Below, piece after piece: positions 1-5,129 of a DNA stretch of 5,129 nt. A model generated the notes under the pieces. The model made no database searches and had not been told where the DNA came from. It worked only from the letters and a program-made list of their open reading frames with translations. A program made the position numbers and the translations under genes. Source of the stretch: Alphaproteobacteria bacterium (GTDB taxonomy: Bacteria > Pseudomonadota > Alphaproteobacteria > UBA6615); assembly GCA_013003285.1 (NCBI GenBank), contig JABDJY010000048.1:1-5129 (forward strand). Direction: 5' to 3'. Every line of letters starts with the position of its first letter. Position 1 is the first letter of the stretch.

Positions 1-648
1 CTGTTTCATGAGTTCGGTCACGCTTTGCATGGCATGCTTTCCAACGTCACCTATCCGTCGATTTCCGGCACATCGGTCTACCGGGATTTCGTGGAGCTGC
101 CCTCGCAATTGTACGAGCACTGGCTGACGGTGCCGGAGGTGTTGCAGCGCTTCGCGGTTCACCACGAAACCGGTGAGGCGATACCCCAGGCACTATTGGA
201 CAAGATGCGCGCGGCGGAGAAATTCAACAAAGGCTTCGCCAATGTGGAATTCACCTCCTCGGCGCTGGTCGATATGGCGTTTCACGCGCTCGATCCCGCA
301 GCGGCGGCGAATATCGACCCGCTGGCGTTTCAGGCCGAAATTCTTGCTGATCTGGATATGCCCGCGGAGATTGTCATGCGGCATGCGACTTTGCATTTCA
401 GCCACGTGTTTTCCGGCGACGGTTACTCGGCCGGCTATTATTCCTATATGTGGTCCGGGGTGCTCGACGCCGATGCCTTCCAAGCCTTCAAAGACGCTGG
501 CGATTCCTTCGATAGCGAGACCGCCGCCAAGCTGCGGCGTTTCATCTATTCGTCGGGTGGTTCGAGGGACCCGGAAGAGGCCTATATCGCCTTCCGCGGC
601 AAACTACCGACCCCCGATGCGCTACTCGAAAAGGAAGGTTTGGGATAA
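1..648 (+). CDS. M3-family zinc oligopeptidase (Dcp/OpdA type), C-terminal part, 5' end outside window
   Basis: This is a cytosolic zinc metallopeptidase of family M3, which degrades short peptides. The frame is open from base 1, so the N-terminal two thirds lie outside the window; the ATG at 25 is internal, not the start. The visible 215 residues begin with LFHEFGHALHG, the HExxH zinc site (H3, E4, H7 of the fragment). The third zinc ligand is expected about 25 residues after the second His, and E32 in DFVELPSQ fits. Further family signatures follow: NKGF around 70, and GYSAGYYSYMW at 141-151, which holds the tyrosines that contact substrate and transition state in this family. The fragment ends with the usual FRGKLPTPDALL-type tail, so the C-terminus is intact. 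The pattern matches peptidyl-dipeptidase Dcp and oligopeptidase A closely; I cannot separate the two without the N-terminal part. It is followed after about 65 bp by the MBL gene on the same strand. Confidence 0.93.
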   Translation: MFHEFGHALHGMLSNVTYPSISGTSVYRDFVELPSQLYEHWLTVPEVLQRFAVHHETGEAIPQALLDKMRAAEKFNKGFANVEFTSSALVDMAFHALDPAAAANIDPLAFQAEILADLDMPAEIVMRHATLHFSHVFSGDGYSAGYYSYMWSGVLDADAFQAFKDAGDSFDSETAAKLRRFIYSSGGSRDPEEAYIAFRGKLPTPDALLEKEGLG

Positions 649-713
649 GGTTCATGCCATATTGATGGTTGTCCAAGCGCTGTTGCGGAACCTTGGCGAC
701 AATGGGGGCCAAT

Positions 714-2120
714 ATGGACAGTATCTTCTACGTCGCGGAACCCGGGTCTTTCTTGTTCAAGAAGGCCGGCCAGAGTGTCGGCGCATCCGGTAGTCAGCAG
801 CTTTTGCTGGGCGGCCGCTTACATGTGGACATGGCAACCGCCGTAAATGGCTGGGTGAAGGCGTCGACCATCCCCGATAAAAAGAGCAAGACACGTTCAG
901 GCTTTATCGAGCTCTCGCGGCTTTCGGCGCGCGAACAGTTGAAGGTGTTTTACACAGACGTCGGGCAAGGCGACGCGACGCTGATCGAAGCCGAAGGGGC
1001 GATCGTCATTATCGACGGCGGACCCAATCGCGGTTTTTCGGATCGGCTTAACCAGCGCCTGGCAAGTCTACGCCGGGCGGACAAGGCGCTTGGTCTCCCA
1101 GCGCGCGACACGCTTCATATTAACGCTGTCATAATCAGCCATTTCGACAAAGATCATTACAACGGCCTGACCCGCGTTCTAAACAATAGCGACTATACGT
1201 TCGGCACGATTTATCACAATGGCTTGCCGCGCTATGGCGAACCCGCCGACAAGGACCTCAATCTGGGGGCATTGTCGCCGCTGCCCGACACCAGCAAATC
1301 CATCAGTACCGACCTGCGCGGTCTCGACAGCGCCCAGGCGCTCTTGGACTCAGACGAGTTACTGACGGCTGATGGTAACTTGAACATGTTTGGAAAATTT
1401 TTGGACGCCGCCATAAAGGCCGCCGGTGAAGGCCGGCTGGACGATTTCAAATTGCTGGTGAAGCGCCGGGTCGACGGCCCCGCCGTCATACTCCCGGATA
1501 CCGGTGACGATCTTGAATTCGAAGTGCTTGCGCCTTTGACCACGACGACCGGGGGGCCCATTAGGTTGCAGGCATTCCCCGATCCCCATGATGTGACGGC
1601 GACCAACCCCCATCCATCGCCTTCGGAATCCCACACCATCAACGGCAATAGCGTCGTGTTGCGCCTGACCTATGGGGACATGAACTTCCTGTTTGGTGGC
1701 GATCTCAATCAACCGGCGCAAAAATATTTGGCCGCCAGATATGCGGGTCTCGACGGATTCGCTGCCGACGTGAACAAGGCCTGTCATCACGGGTCGTCGG
1801 ATTTCGATTTGGACTATGTGAAGGCCATCAACCCTCACGCGACGGTATTTTCATCCGGCGATAGCGGGTCTTACGATCACCCGTTGCCGGACGCCATGGG
1901 GGCGGCGGCCAAACACAGCCAGGGCGAAATTCCTCTGGTCTTTTCGACCGAGCTCGCCCGAGAAACCGGCAGCGGCGGCATTAAATTCGGTCATATTAAT
2001 GCGCGATCCAATGGTCATGTGGTGGTGATGGCGCAGAAGAAGGAAATACCGTCTGCCGCCAAGACCTGGTACTCGTTTGCGCTACCGTTTGCCGGGCTGT
2101 TTCACGACGATCACGGCTGA
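714..2120 (+). CDS. SH3-like/ComEC-type metallo-beta-lactamase-fold hydrolase, stand-alone
   Basis: The predicted protein is 468 aa and soluble, with no signal peptide or membrane segment. Residues 1-75 look like a small SH3-like beta domain (FYVAEPGSFLF, then VNGWVKA and GFIELSRL), a reading by pattern only. From about 76 it is a metallo-beta-lactamase domain of the ComEC/Rec2 C-terminal type: FYTDVGQGDATLIE (79-92), IIDGG (99-103), the metal site SHFDKDH (H143, D145, D147, H148), NSVVLRLTYGDMNFLFGGD (312-330, D330 a likely metal ligand), CHHGSSD (357-363) and SYDHP (386-390). Residues 190-310 form a long insertion without recognised motifs. In ComEC this domain is proposed to degrade the non-transported DNA strand; here the membrane channel is absent, so the substrate is unknown (nucleic acid, nucleotide or phosphodiester are possible). 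Start: the frame is open back to a TTG at 669, and ATGs occur at 702 and 714. I chose 714 because a GGGGG run lies 5 nt upstream and the SH3-like strand begins at once. It converges with the cupin genes. Confidence 0.85.
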   Translation: MDSIFYVAEPGSFLFKKAGQSVGASGSQQLLLGGRLHVDMATAVNGWVKASTIPDKKSKTRSGFIELSRLSAREQLKVFYTDVGQGDATLIEAEGAIVIIDGGPNRGFSDRLNQRLASLRRADKALGLPARDTLHINAVIISHFDKDHYNGLTRVLNNSDYTFGTIYHNGLPRYGEPADKDLNLGALSPLPDTSKSISTDLRGLDSAQALLDSDELLTADGNLNMFGKFLDAAIKAAGEGRLDDFKLLVKRRVDGPAVILPDTGDDLEFEVLAPLTTTTGGPIRLQAFPDPHDVTATNPHPSPSESHTINGNSVVLRLTYGDMNFLFGGDLNQPAQKYLAARYAGLDGFAADVNKACHHGSSDFDLDYVKAINPHATVFSSGDSGSYDHPLPDAMGAAAKHSQGEIPLVFSTELARETGSGGIKFGHINARSNGHVVVMAQKKEIPSAAKTWYSFALPFAGLFHDDHG

Positions 2121-2131
2121 CGCGGGGCGTC
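2119..2131. terminator. Small GC-rich hairpin between converging genes (weak terminator candidate)
   Basis: The stop codon of the MBL gene overlaps a perfect 5-bp inverted repeat, GACGC-GGG-GCGTC. It sits in the 42-bp gap between the converging MBL and cupin genes, where a bidirectional terminator would be expected. No T-run follows on either strand and the stem is short, so this is only a candidate. Confidence 0.22.
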
Positions 2132-2162
2132 TCTGCGATGAGCGCGCCGCCCGATTGCTCGA

Positions 2163-2687
2163 CTAAATCTCTTGAATATTGCCGTCTTCGTCGAGCGCGA
2201 AGCCGGCCTGTTGGGCGCGTTGGATAACATCGTCGTGCCAATCGACGCGGCTGGGTTTGGTGCCGCCGAGGATGGTGAGGTGCCAGGCGTCGCTGTCGCT
2301 GACATTGACGATGGCCCGCATCTCGCCGATCGGCACCGAAATAACGTCGAACGGGTCGAGGATGACCTCGTATTCGCCATCGTCACCCCAGGTAACCGAC
2401 CAGCGCCCGGTCATCGGAATAAAGACTTCGACATGATCGTGGGAATGAAGCGACGGCCCCTTGCCAGGTGCCGCCTTCATATAGGTGAGATTAAAATCCT
2501 GTGCGTAATCGATGGCCGGCTTGGCGTCGGGGTTTTCCGCCACCCCGGTGCCGATGACGTTGTAGTTGAGGCGCTCGTGACCCGGCAGCATCGAATCGAG
2601 AAAAAATCGCGGATCGGTCTTCAATTCGCTGAACCGCGCAATTCGCTCGCGCTCCATATGTTCCACGTCCCATTTGGATTTCGCCAT
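2163..2687 (-). CDS. Small cupin-domain protein, second gene of a tandem pair (cupin A)
   Basis: A 174-aa single-domain cupin, probably cytosolic and metal-binding. Residues 1-60 are an N-terminal arm starting with MERER-ARFSEL, shared with its neighbour. Cupin motif 1 is clear: H81, H83, (H85), E87 in LHSHDHVEVF, followed by G94. Motif 2 is altered: SVPIGEMRAIVN (117-128) carries R124 where the classical fourth metal ligand His stands; H136, a few residues later, could substitute. The C-terminus ends LDEDGNIQEI, also matching the paralogue. Start: an ATG at 2711 overlaps the upstream stop (ATGA), but the ATG at 2687 has a strong GGAGGA 7 nt upstream and aligns with the paralogue's MAK start, so I chose 2687. 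It lies 20 bp downstream of the paralogous cupin and is surely co-transcribed with it. No enzyme activity can be assigned; dioxygenase, isomerase or small-molecule binding are all possible for the fold. Confidence 0.87.
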   Translation of the reverse strand: MAKSKWDVEHMERERIARFSELKTDPRFFLDSMLPGHERLNYNVIGTGVAENPDAKPAIDYAQDFNLTYMKAAPGKGPSLHSHDHVEVFIPMTGRWSVTWGDDGEYEVILDPFDVISVPIGEMRAIVNVSDSDAWHLTILGGTKPSRVDWHDDVIQRAQQAGFALDEDGNIQEI

Positions 2688-2694
2688 AGATTGC

Positions 2695-2700
2695 TCCTCC
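2695..2700 (-). promoter_or_regulatory. Ribosome binding site that fixes the start of cupin A
   Basis: GGAGGA on the minus strand, 7 nt before the ATG at 2687. It decides between this start and the ATG at 2711 that overlaps the preceding stop codon. Confidence 0.75.
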
Positions 2701-2707
2701 ACCCGCG

Positions 2708-3241
2708 TCATTCAGCCGCGTCGACGATCAGATTGCCGTCCGCGTCGAGCCGCAGGCCGGTTTCGCTTGCCCGGTCGAGCACTGACCGGGCCCATTCGAC
2801 TTTGCCATTATCATCGCCGCCCACGACCGCGACCATATGGGCGTAGGCATCCCCGTCATTGCGGAAACCGCGCATCACACCGGGGGGAACCGAGAAACAA
2901 TCCAACGGTCCGATCTTGATTTCGTTTTCCCCCTCGTCGCCCCAGTATACCGTCCATTCGCCGGAAAACGGGATGAACACTTCCACAGTGACGTGATTGT
3001 GCAGGGCGGCGCCGCAACCGGGCTCGGCGCCCACATAGGCGATATTGAAGCCGTGGCCGCCGGTGATCGACGGCTGGGTCGAAGGGTCCTCCGAGACGCC
3101 CGGTCCAATAATGCTGAACAGGTCACGCGCATGCTCGGGCAGCCGCGTATCGACGAACATCATAGGGTTCGGGTCCAATTCCGAGAACCGCGCCACCCGT
3201 TCGCGCTCCATTTGATCGGTCGAAATTTCTAATTTTGCCAT
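2708..3241 (-). CDS. Small cupin-domain protein, first gene of a tandem pair (cupin B)
   Basis: A 177-aa cupin, paralogue of the next gene: the two align almost without gaps and share about 80 of 175 positions by my count. Shared blocks are MERER-ARFSEL (11-22), LPxH (34-37), VEVFIP (86-91), WGDxGE (100-105), SVPxGxMR (117-124) and LDxDGN near the end. Cupin motif 1 has H81, H83 and E87 (ALHNHVTVEVF); the third His of cupin A (H85) is T here. Motif 2 reads SVPPGVMRGFRN, again with Arg (R124) in place of the classical His; H135 lies just beyond. So both copies keep the first two His and the Glu and share the Arg change, which argues for a real subfamily trait. The start at 3241 has a weak AAGGG 9 nt upstream. 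The gene is transcribed away from the Fe(II)/2OG oxygenase, and its 5' end faces the shared intergenic region. Role unknown; related metabolism with the oxygenase is an inference from position. Confidence 0.88.
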   Translation of the reverse strand: MAKLEISTDQMERERVARFSELDPNPMMFVDTRLPEHARDLFSIIGPGVSEDPSTQPSITGGHGFNIAYVGAEPGCGAALHNHVTVEVFIPFSGEWTVYWGDEGENEIKIGPLDCFSVPPGVMRGFRNDGDAYAHMVAVVGGDDNGKVEWARSVLDRASETGLRLDADGNLIVDAAE

Positions 3242-3308
3242 CGTTTGCTACCCTTTTTCACTCGTCCCACTAGGTCTGGCGGGTAAATTATCGTGTACTT
3301 AGTCAAAC

Positions 3309-3318
3309 GCTCGCGAGC
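3309..3318. promoter_or_regulatory. Perfect palindrome GCTCGCGAGC, possible operator
   Basis: A 10-bp perfect palindrome just upstream of the minus-strand TTGACT hexamer in the divergent intergenic region. The position suits a repressor or activator site acting on the cupin promoter. Short palindromes arise by chance in GC-rich DNA, so the support is positional only. Confidence 0.3.
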
Positions 3319-3381
3319 CTTATTCTACGGCAATGGCCCCCAATTCCAAATTGACTCCCCCCAACCCGGCTCCTTCCGTCG

Positions 3382-3412
3382 TTCGCACGAAAGTACGAAT
3401 GTAAGTGCGGAA
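3382..3412. promoter_or_regulatory. Inverted-repeat cluster, possible operator of the oxygenase gene
   Basis: The segment holds TTCG-CA-CGAA (3382-3391), a second CGAA at 3396-3399, and a wider imperfect inverted repeat in which TTCGCAC (3382-3388) pairs with GTGCGGAA (3405-3412) with one extra base. It lies about 75-105 bp before the oxygenase start codon, downstream of a TTGACT hexamer. It could bind a dimeric regulator; no specific family can be named. Confidence 0.28.
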
Positions 3413-3475
3413 CAGTTTCAGCAAACAACGCGTATGTGCCGGACATGCACGGCTTCGAGAGAGGCGGTGCCACAT

Positions 3476-3480
3476 AGGAG
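3476..3480 (+). promoter_or_regulatory. Ribosome binding site that fixes the oxygenase start
   Basis: AGGAG, 7 nt before the ATG at 3488. The same frame stays open upstream to about 3293, but that extension lacks domain similarity, so this site supports the shorter protein. Confidence 0.75.
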
Positions 3481-3487
3481 ATTGTCC

Positions 3488-4540
3488 ATGAGCGCAGAAA
3501 CGACTTTTGTCGACGAGTCTGGTGGTTCTCATATGCGCCGTGCTGGCGGGTTGGAGGAAATTCCCGTTCTCGACTTAGGCCCCTATTTGGCCGGCGCGGC
3601 GGGCGCGCGCGAGAAACTGGTAGCCGAACTACGCCACGCCCAGGAAAATATTGGGTTCTATTTTATCGTCAATCACGGCGTATCCCAGATGCTGTTCGAT
3701 CGATGCTTCGCCGAACTCGCAACTTTTTTCGCGCTGCCTTTCGAAGAGAAGATCAAGCTTAAATTTGACGAGAACATGATCGGCTATATTCCGCCGAAAT
3801 CGACGATCTATGAGCCCTCGACGATCAATAAGAACACCAAGAAGGATCAGAACGAGACGATCCTGATCGGCGTCGAGTTCGAGGCCGATCATCCGCGCTA
3901 TCAGGAAGGCCGTCGGTTTAGAGTGCCGAACCGCTGGCCCGCGGACATGCCGCGTTTCCGGGAGACCATGATCGAATATCAACAGACGATGATGGGTCTT
4001 GGCGCGCAACTGCTGCCGCTATACGCGCTGGCGCTTGACATGCCGGCGGACTATTTCAACCCGTTCTTCGAAAACGATCCTCACTGCATCGGGCGAAATT
4101 CGCATTATCCCGTTGTCGATCTGGAGGAAAACCAGTTCGGCATAGCGCCCCATAGCGACCATGGGTTTATCACCCTGCTGCCGCTCTCCGACGTTCCCGG
4201 GCTTGAGGTTCTGACCCAGTCGGGCAAATGGATTCCGGCGCCCCATATTCCCGGCGCGATCCTGGTGAATACGGGCGAGTTCCTCAACCGTTGGACCAAT
4301 GGGCGGTTCATCGCCACGCCGCACCGGGTCGTGTCGCCCGCCCGCGACCGTTACGCCATCACCTTCTTCTATAGCCCGTGCGACGAGGCCGTCGCCGCGC
4401 CGCTCGACACCTGCGTCAGCCCTGACAATCCGGCGCAATATGAGCCCATGAGCTTCATCGAGTACCTCGCCTTCTACACCGATGGCAATTTTCTCCACGA
4501 GAAACGAAAGCGAGGCGGGCCGAGCGATACGACCGCGTGA
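3488..4540 (+). CDS. 2-oxoglutarate/Fe(II)-dependent oxygenase, isopenicillin-N-synthase-like family
   Basis: A 350-aa non-haem iron oxygenase, the usual length for this family. The N-terminal domain shows IPVLDLGPYL (25-34), GFYFIVNHGV (56-65, the typical GFF-x-xxNHG block) and LPFEEKIKL (83-91). The catalytic jelly roll has the iron triad H222-x-D224 (APHSDHGFITLL) and H279 (ATPHRVVSP), plus R288 for the 2OG carboxylate. The RxS motif normally seen there reads R-Y-A, so the Ser is replaced by Ala290. NTGEFLNRWTNGRF (261-274) is the conserved strand before the second His. Such enzymes hydroxylate, desaturate or cyclise small molecules, usually with 2-oxoglutarate; the substrate is not evident here. 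The start at 3488 is chosen for its AGGAG and because family similarity begins soon after. The gene is divergent from the tandem cupins, suggesting a shared pathway and regulation. The next gene lies 361 bp away, so it is probably monocistronic. Confidence 0.93.
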   Translation: MSAETTFVDESGGSHMRRAGGLEEIPVLDLGPYLAGAAGAREKLVAELRHAQENIGFYFIVNHGVSQMLFDRCFAELATFFALPFEEKIKLKFDENMIGYIPPKSTIYEPSTINKNTKKDQNETILIGVEFEADHPRYQEGRRFRVPNRWPADMPRFRETMIEYQQTMMGLGAQLLPLYALALDMPADYFNPFFENDPHCIGRNSHYPVVDLEENQFGIAPHSDHGFITLLPLSDVPGLEVLTQSGKWIPAPHIPGAILVNTGEFLNRWTNGRFIATPHRVVSPARDRYAITFFYSPCDEAVAAPLDTCVSPDNPAQYEPMSFIEYLAFYTDGNFLHEKRKRGGPSDTTA

Positions 4541-4655
4541 AGCCGAAACCAGAGATCAAAAATGACGCAGTATGCCAGGTGGCCGTAGGTAGACCTCTGT
4601 TTTAGGAAGAAAATTTGGCGGTGCAGGCAGTCTCGAGCGAACCTGCCTCTGCTGG
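4541..4655. other. Non-coding stretch after the oxygenase gene
   Basis: I see no gene and no convincing terminator here. The best inverted repeat is AGGCAG (4625-4630) with CTGCCT (4643-4648), a 6-bp stem with a 12-nt loop and no T-run. The stretch leads straight into the AACAGGGAAT repeat cluster. Confidence 0.5.
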
Positions 4656-4807
4656 ATTTCCCTGTTTAACAGGGAAATAACAGGGAATTTTCGCAGAATC
4701 CGGCTATTTTCGTGCTGATTTACGATAGTAAACCACTGAAAACACGCAGTTTTCGGCGAAATTCCCTAAGATGAATAACAGGGAATCTGGCGGCCAGAAC
4801 AGGGAAT
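4656..4807. repeat. AACAGGGAAT repeat cluster with inverted copies
   Basis: AACAGGGAA(T/A) occurs on the plus strand at 4668-4677, 4679-4688, 4777-4786 and 4798-4807, and in inverse orientation at 4656-4666 (ATTTCCCTGTT) and, shortened, at 4761-4767 (ATTCCCT). The first inverse and first direct copies form a perfect 11-bp inverted repeat with one central base (4656-4678). The last two copies are a 21-bp-period direct repeat that brackets an 11-bp palindrome, CTGGC-G-GCCAG (4787-4797). A longer imperfect pairing joins GGGAATTTTCGC (4683-4694) with GGCGAAATTCCC (4755-4766). The even spacing and mixed orientation argue against chance. I recall similar repeats in intergenic DNA of Rhizobiales-type genomes; the function is not known to me. 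Confidence 0.8.
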
Positions 4808-4808
4808 G

Positions 4809-4834
4809 ATTAGGCCGCAGTGAGAGGGCCTAAT
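4809..4834. terminator. Hairpin ATTAGGCC/GGCCTAAT, possible 3' end of the right-edge gene
   Basis: A perfect 8-bp stem (4809-4816 with 4827-4834) and a 10-nt loop. It lies 68 bp beyond the stop codon of the minus-strand gene at the right edge, in the correct place for a terminator. There is no T-run after it on either strand, so it could equally be a further part of the repeat element. Confidence 0.33.
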
Positions 4835-4901
4835 TCAAACCGGGTGTTCTACGACCGCCAAATTCGCTGTCTGGTACTCCACACTCGGCCGAATTCAGCT
4901 C

Positions 4902-5129
4902 TTAACCTTTGGGTGGATCCGCAGCCGAATTGTCGGACTGCAATTGGTCGATGATCTCCAGCATCTCGACCAAATTGTCCCGCGCATCGACAAGCAGTTT
5001 TCCTGCCAAGATGTCCTCTCTGTCGGCCATCCAAAGCAAAGCTTCGAGGACCTCGTCGGAATGGCGTACAAGCTCGACCAGGTTTTCGCCATTCGGGCCG
5101 TTCTTGCCCTCAAACCAGTTCTTGACCGC
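4902..5129 (-). CDS. Small HTH-like protein, C-terminal 75 residues, 5' end outside window
   Basis: The minus-strand frame is open from the right edge to a TAA at 4902-4904. It encodes AVKNWFEGKNGPNGENLVEL, then VRHSDEVLEALLWMADRED, and continues through a Leu-rich helix (LVEMLEIIDQLQ, 53-64) to a polar tail ending DPPKG. The first residues (VKNWFEGKNGP) look like the recognition helix and turn of an HTH, as in small phage- or plasmid-type DNA-binding proteins where xVKNWxxGxNxP is typical. What follows is two amphipathic helices, possibly for dimerisation. The composition is protein-like, while the overlapping frames on this strand give Arg/Ser/Trp-rich, unconvincing products. No start codon in good context is visible; the start lies beyond base 5129. 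Similar proteins in alphaproteobacteria are, as I recall, mostly annotated as hypothetical. The adjacent AACAGGGAAT repeats may be linked to it. Confidence 0.75.
   Translation of the reverse strand, partial: AVKNWFEGKNGPNGENLVELVRHSDEVLEALLWMADREDILAGKLLVDARDNLVEMLEIIDQLQSDNSAADPPKG

Larger units (their letters stand above)
3242..3487. promoter_or_regulatory. Divergent promoter/operator region between cupins and oxygenase
   Basis: This 246-bp gap must hold the promoters of both the minus-strand cupin unit and the plus-strand oxygenase. TTGACT occurs twice pointing outward, on the minus strand at 3301-3306 and on the plus strand at 3351-3356; these are the best -35-like hexamers. Neither has a good -10 at 16-18 bp: a GATAAT on the minus strand (3287-3292) lies only 8 bp from the first. 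A perfect 10-bp palindrome (3309-3318) and a TTCG-N2-CGAA element (3382-3391) lie between them and the oxygenase start and are operator candidates. No regulator gene adjoins the region. Confidence 0.5.

Noticed and set aside
25..648. Complete 207-aa protein starting at the ATG at 25
   Set aside because: The frame is open to base 1 and the residues before this ATG contain the HEFGH zinc site, so the ATG is internal to a larger peptidase gene.
669..713. TTG start at 669 (or ATG at 702) for the MBL protein
   Set aside because: No ribosome binding site precedes the TTG and the added residues (MSKRCCGTL...) have no domain character. ATG 702 remains possible but is less well supported than 714.
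2172..2846. Long plus-strand open frame opposite the cupin genes (224 aa)
   Set aside because: It is the antisense shadow of two well-supported cupins and shows no recognisable domain.
3293..3487. 65-residue N-terminal extension of the oxygenase
   Set aside because: No ribosome binding site or family similarity supports it; AGGAG before the ATG at 3488 and the family's usual length favour the shorter form.
4625..4648. AGGCAG/CTGCCT inverted repeat as terminator of the oxygenase gene
   Set aside because: The stem is only 6 bp, the loop is 12 nt and no T-run follows.
4656..4807. CRISPR array
   Set aside because: The repeats are only about 10 bp, lie in both orientations and have irregular spacing, and there are no cas genes.
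4771..4809. Tiny plus-strand ORF across the repeats (MNNRESGGQNRE)
   Set aside because: It is the translation of the AACAGGGAAT repeats; the repeated NRE pattern comes from the DNA repeat, and there is no ribosome binding site.
4849..5113. Two minus-strand ORFs (61 and 72 aa) at the right edge
   Set aside because: Their products are rich in Arg, Ser, Trp and Cys without motifs; the third minus-strand frame, open to the edge, is clearly the coding one.

Overview
The window looks like chromosomal DNA from an alphaproteobacterium with moderately high GC. The support is the codon usage, the closeness of the protein motifs to proteobacterial families, and a right-hand region with AACAGGGAAT repeats beside a small HTH-like gene, a combination I associate with Rhizobiales-type genomes. 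That last point rests on memory of the family, not on a search. No rRNA, tRNA, CRISPR array, transposase or integrase is visible.

Layout, left to right. (1) Bases 1-648 (+) are the C-terminal third of an M3-family zinc oligopeptidase (Dcp/OpdA type), cut by the left edge just before its HEFGH motif. (2) About 714-2120 (+) encode a soluble, stand-alone ComEC-type metallo-beta-lactamase-fold hydrolase with an N-terminal SH3-like segment and no membrane channel. (3) Converging on it from the minus strand is a two-gene unit (3241 down to 2163) of paralogous small cupins, about 45% identical by eye and nearly gap-free. (4) A 246-bp divergent intergenic region (3242-3487) with palindromes separates the cupins from (5) a plus-strand 2-oxoglutarate/Fe(II) oxygenase of the isopenicillin-N-synthase-like family (3488-4540). 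(6) Bases 4541-4901 are non-coding and hold the AACAGGGAAT repeat cluster with several perfect palindromes. (7) The right edge (4902-5129, minus) holds the last 75 codons of a small DNA-binding-like protein whose start lies outside the window.

How they may work together: the divergent pair of cupins and an Fe(II)/2OG oxygenase looks like a small metabolic module, with the oxygenase hydroxylating or desaturating a small molecule and the two cupins acting on related substrates or forming a hetero-oligomer. Substrates cannot be read from the sequence. The M3 peptidase and the SH3-MBL protein lie on the same strand with about 65 bp between them and may be co-transcribed, but no functional link is evident. 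The least explained parts are the SH3-MBL protein, the tandem cupins with an altered second cupin motif, and the repeat/HTH region at the right.
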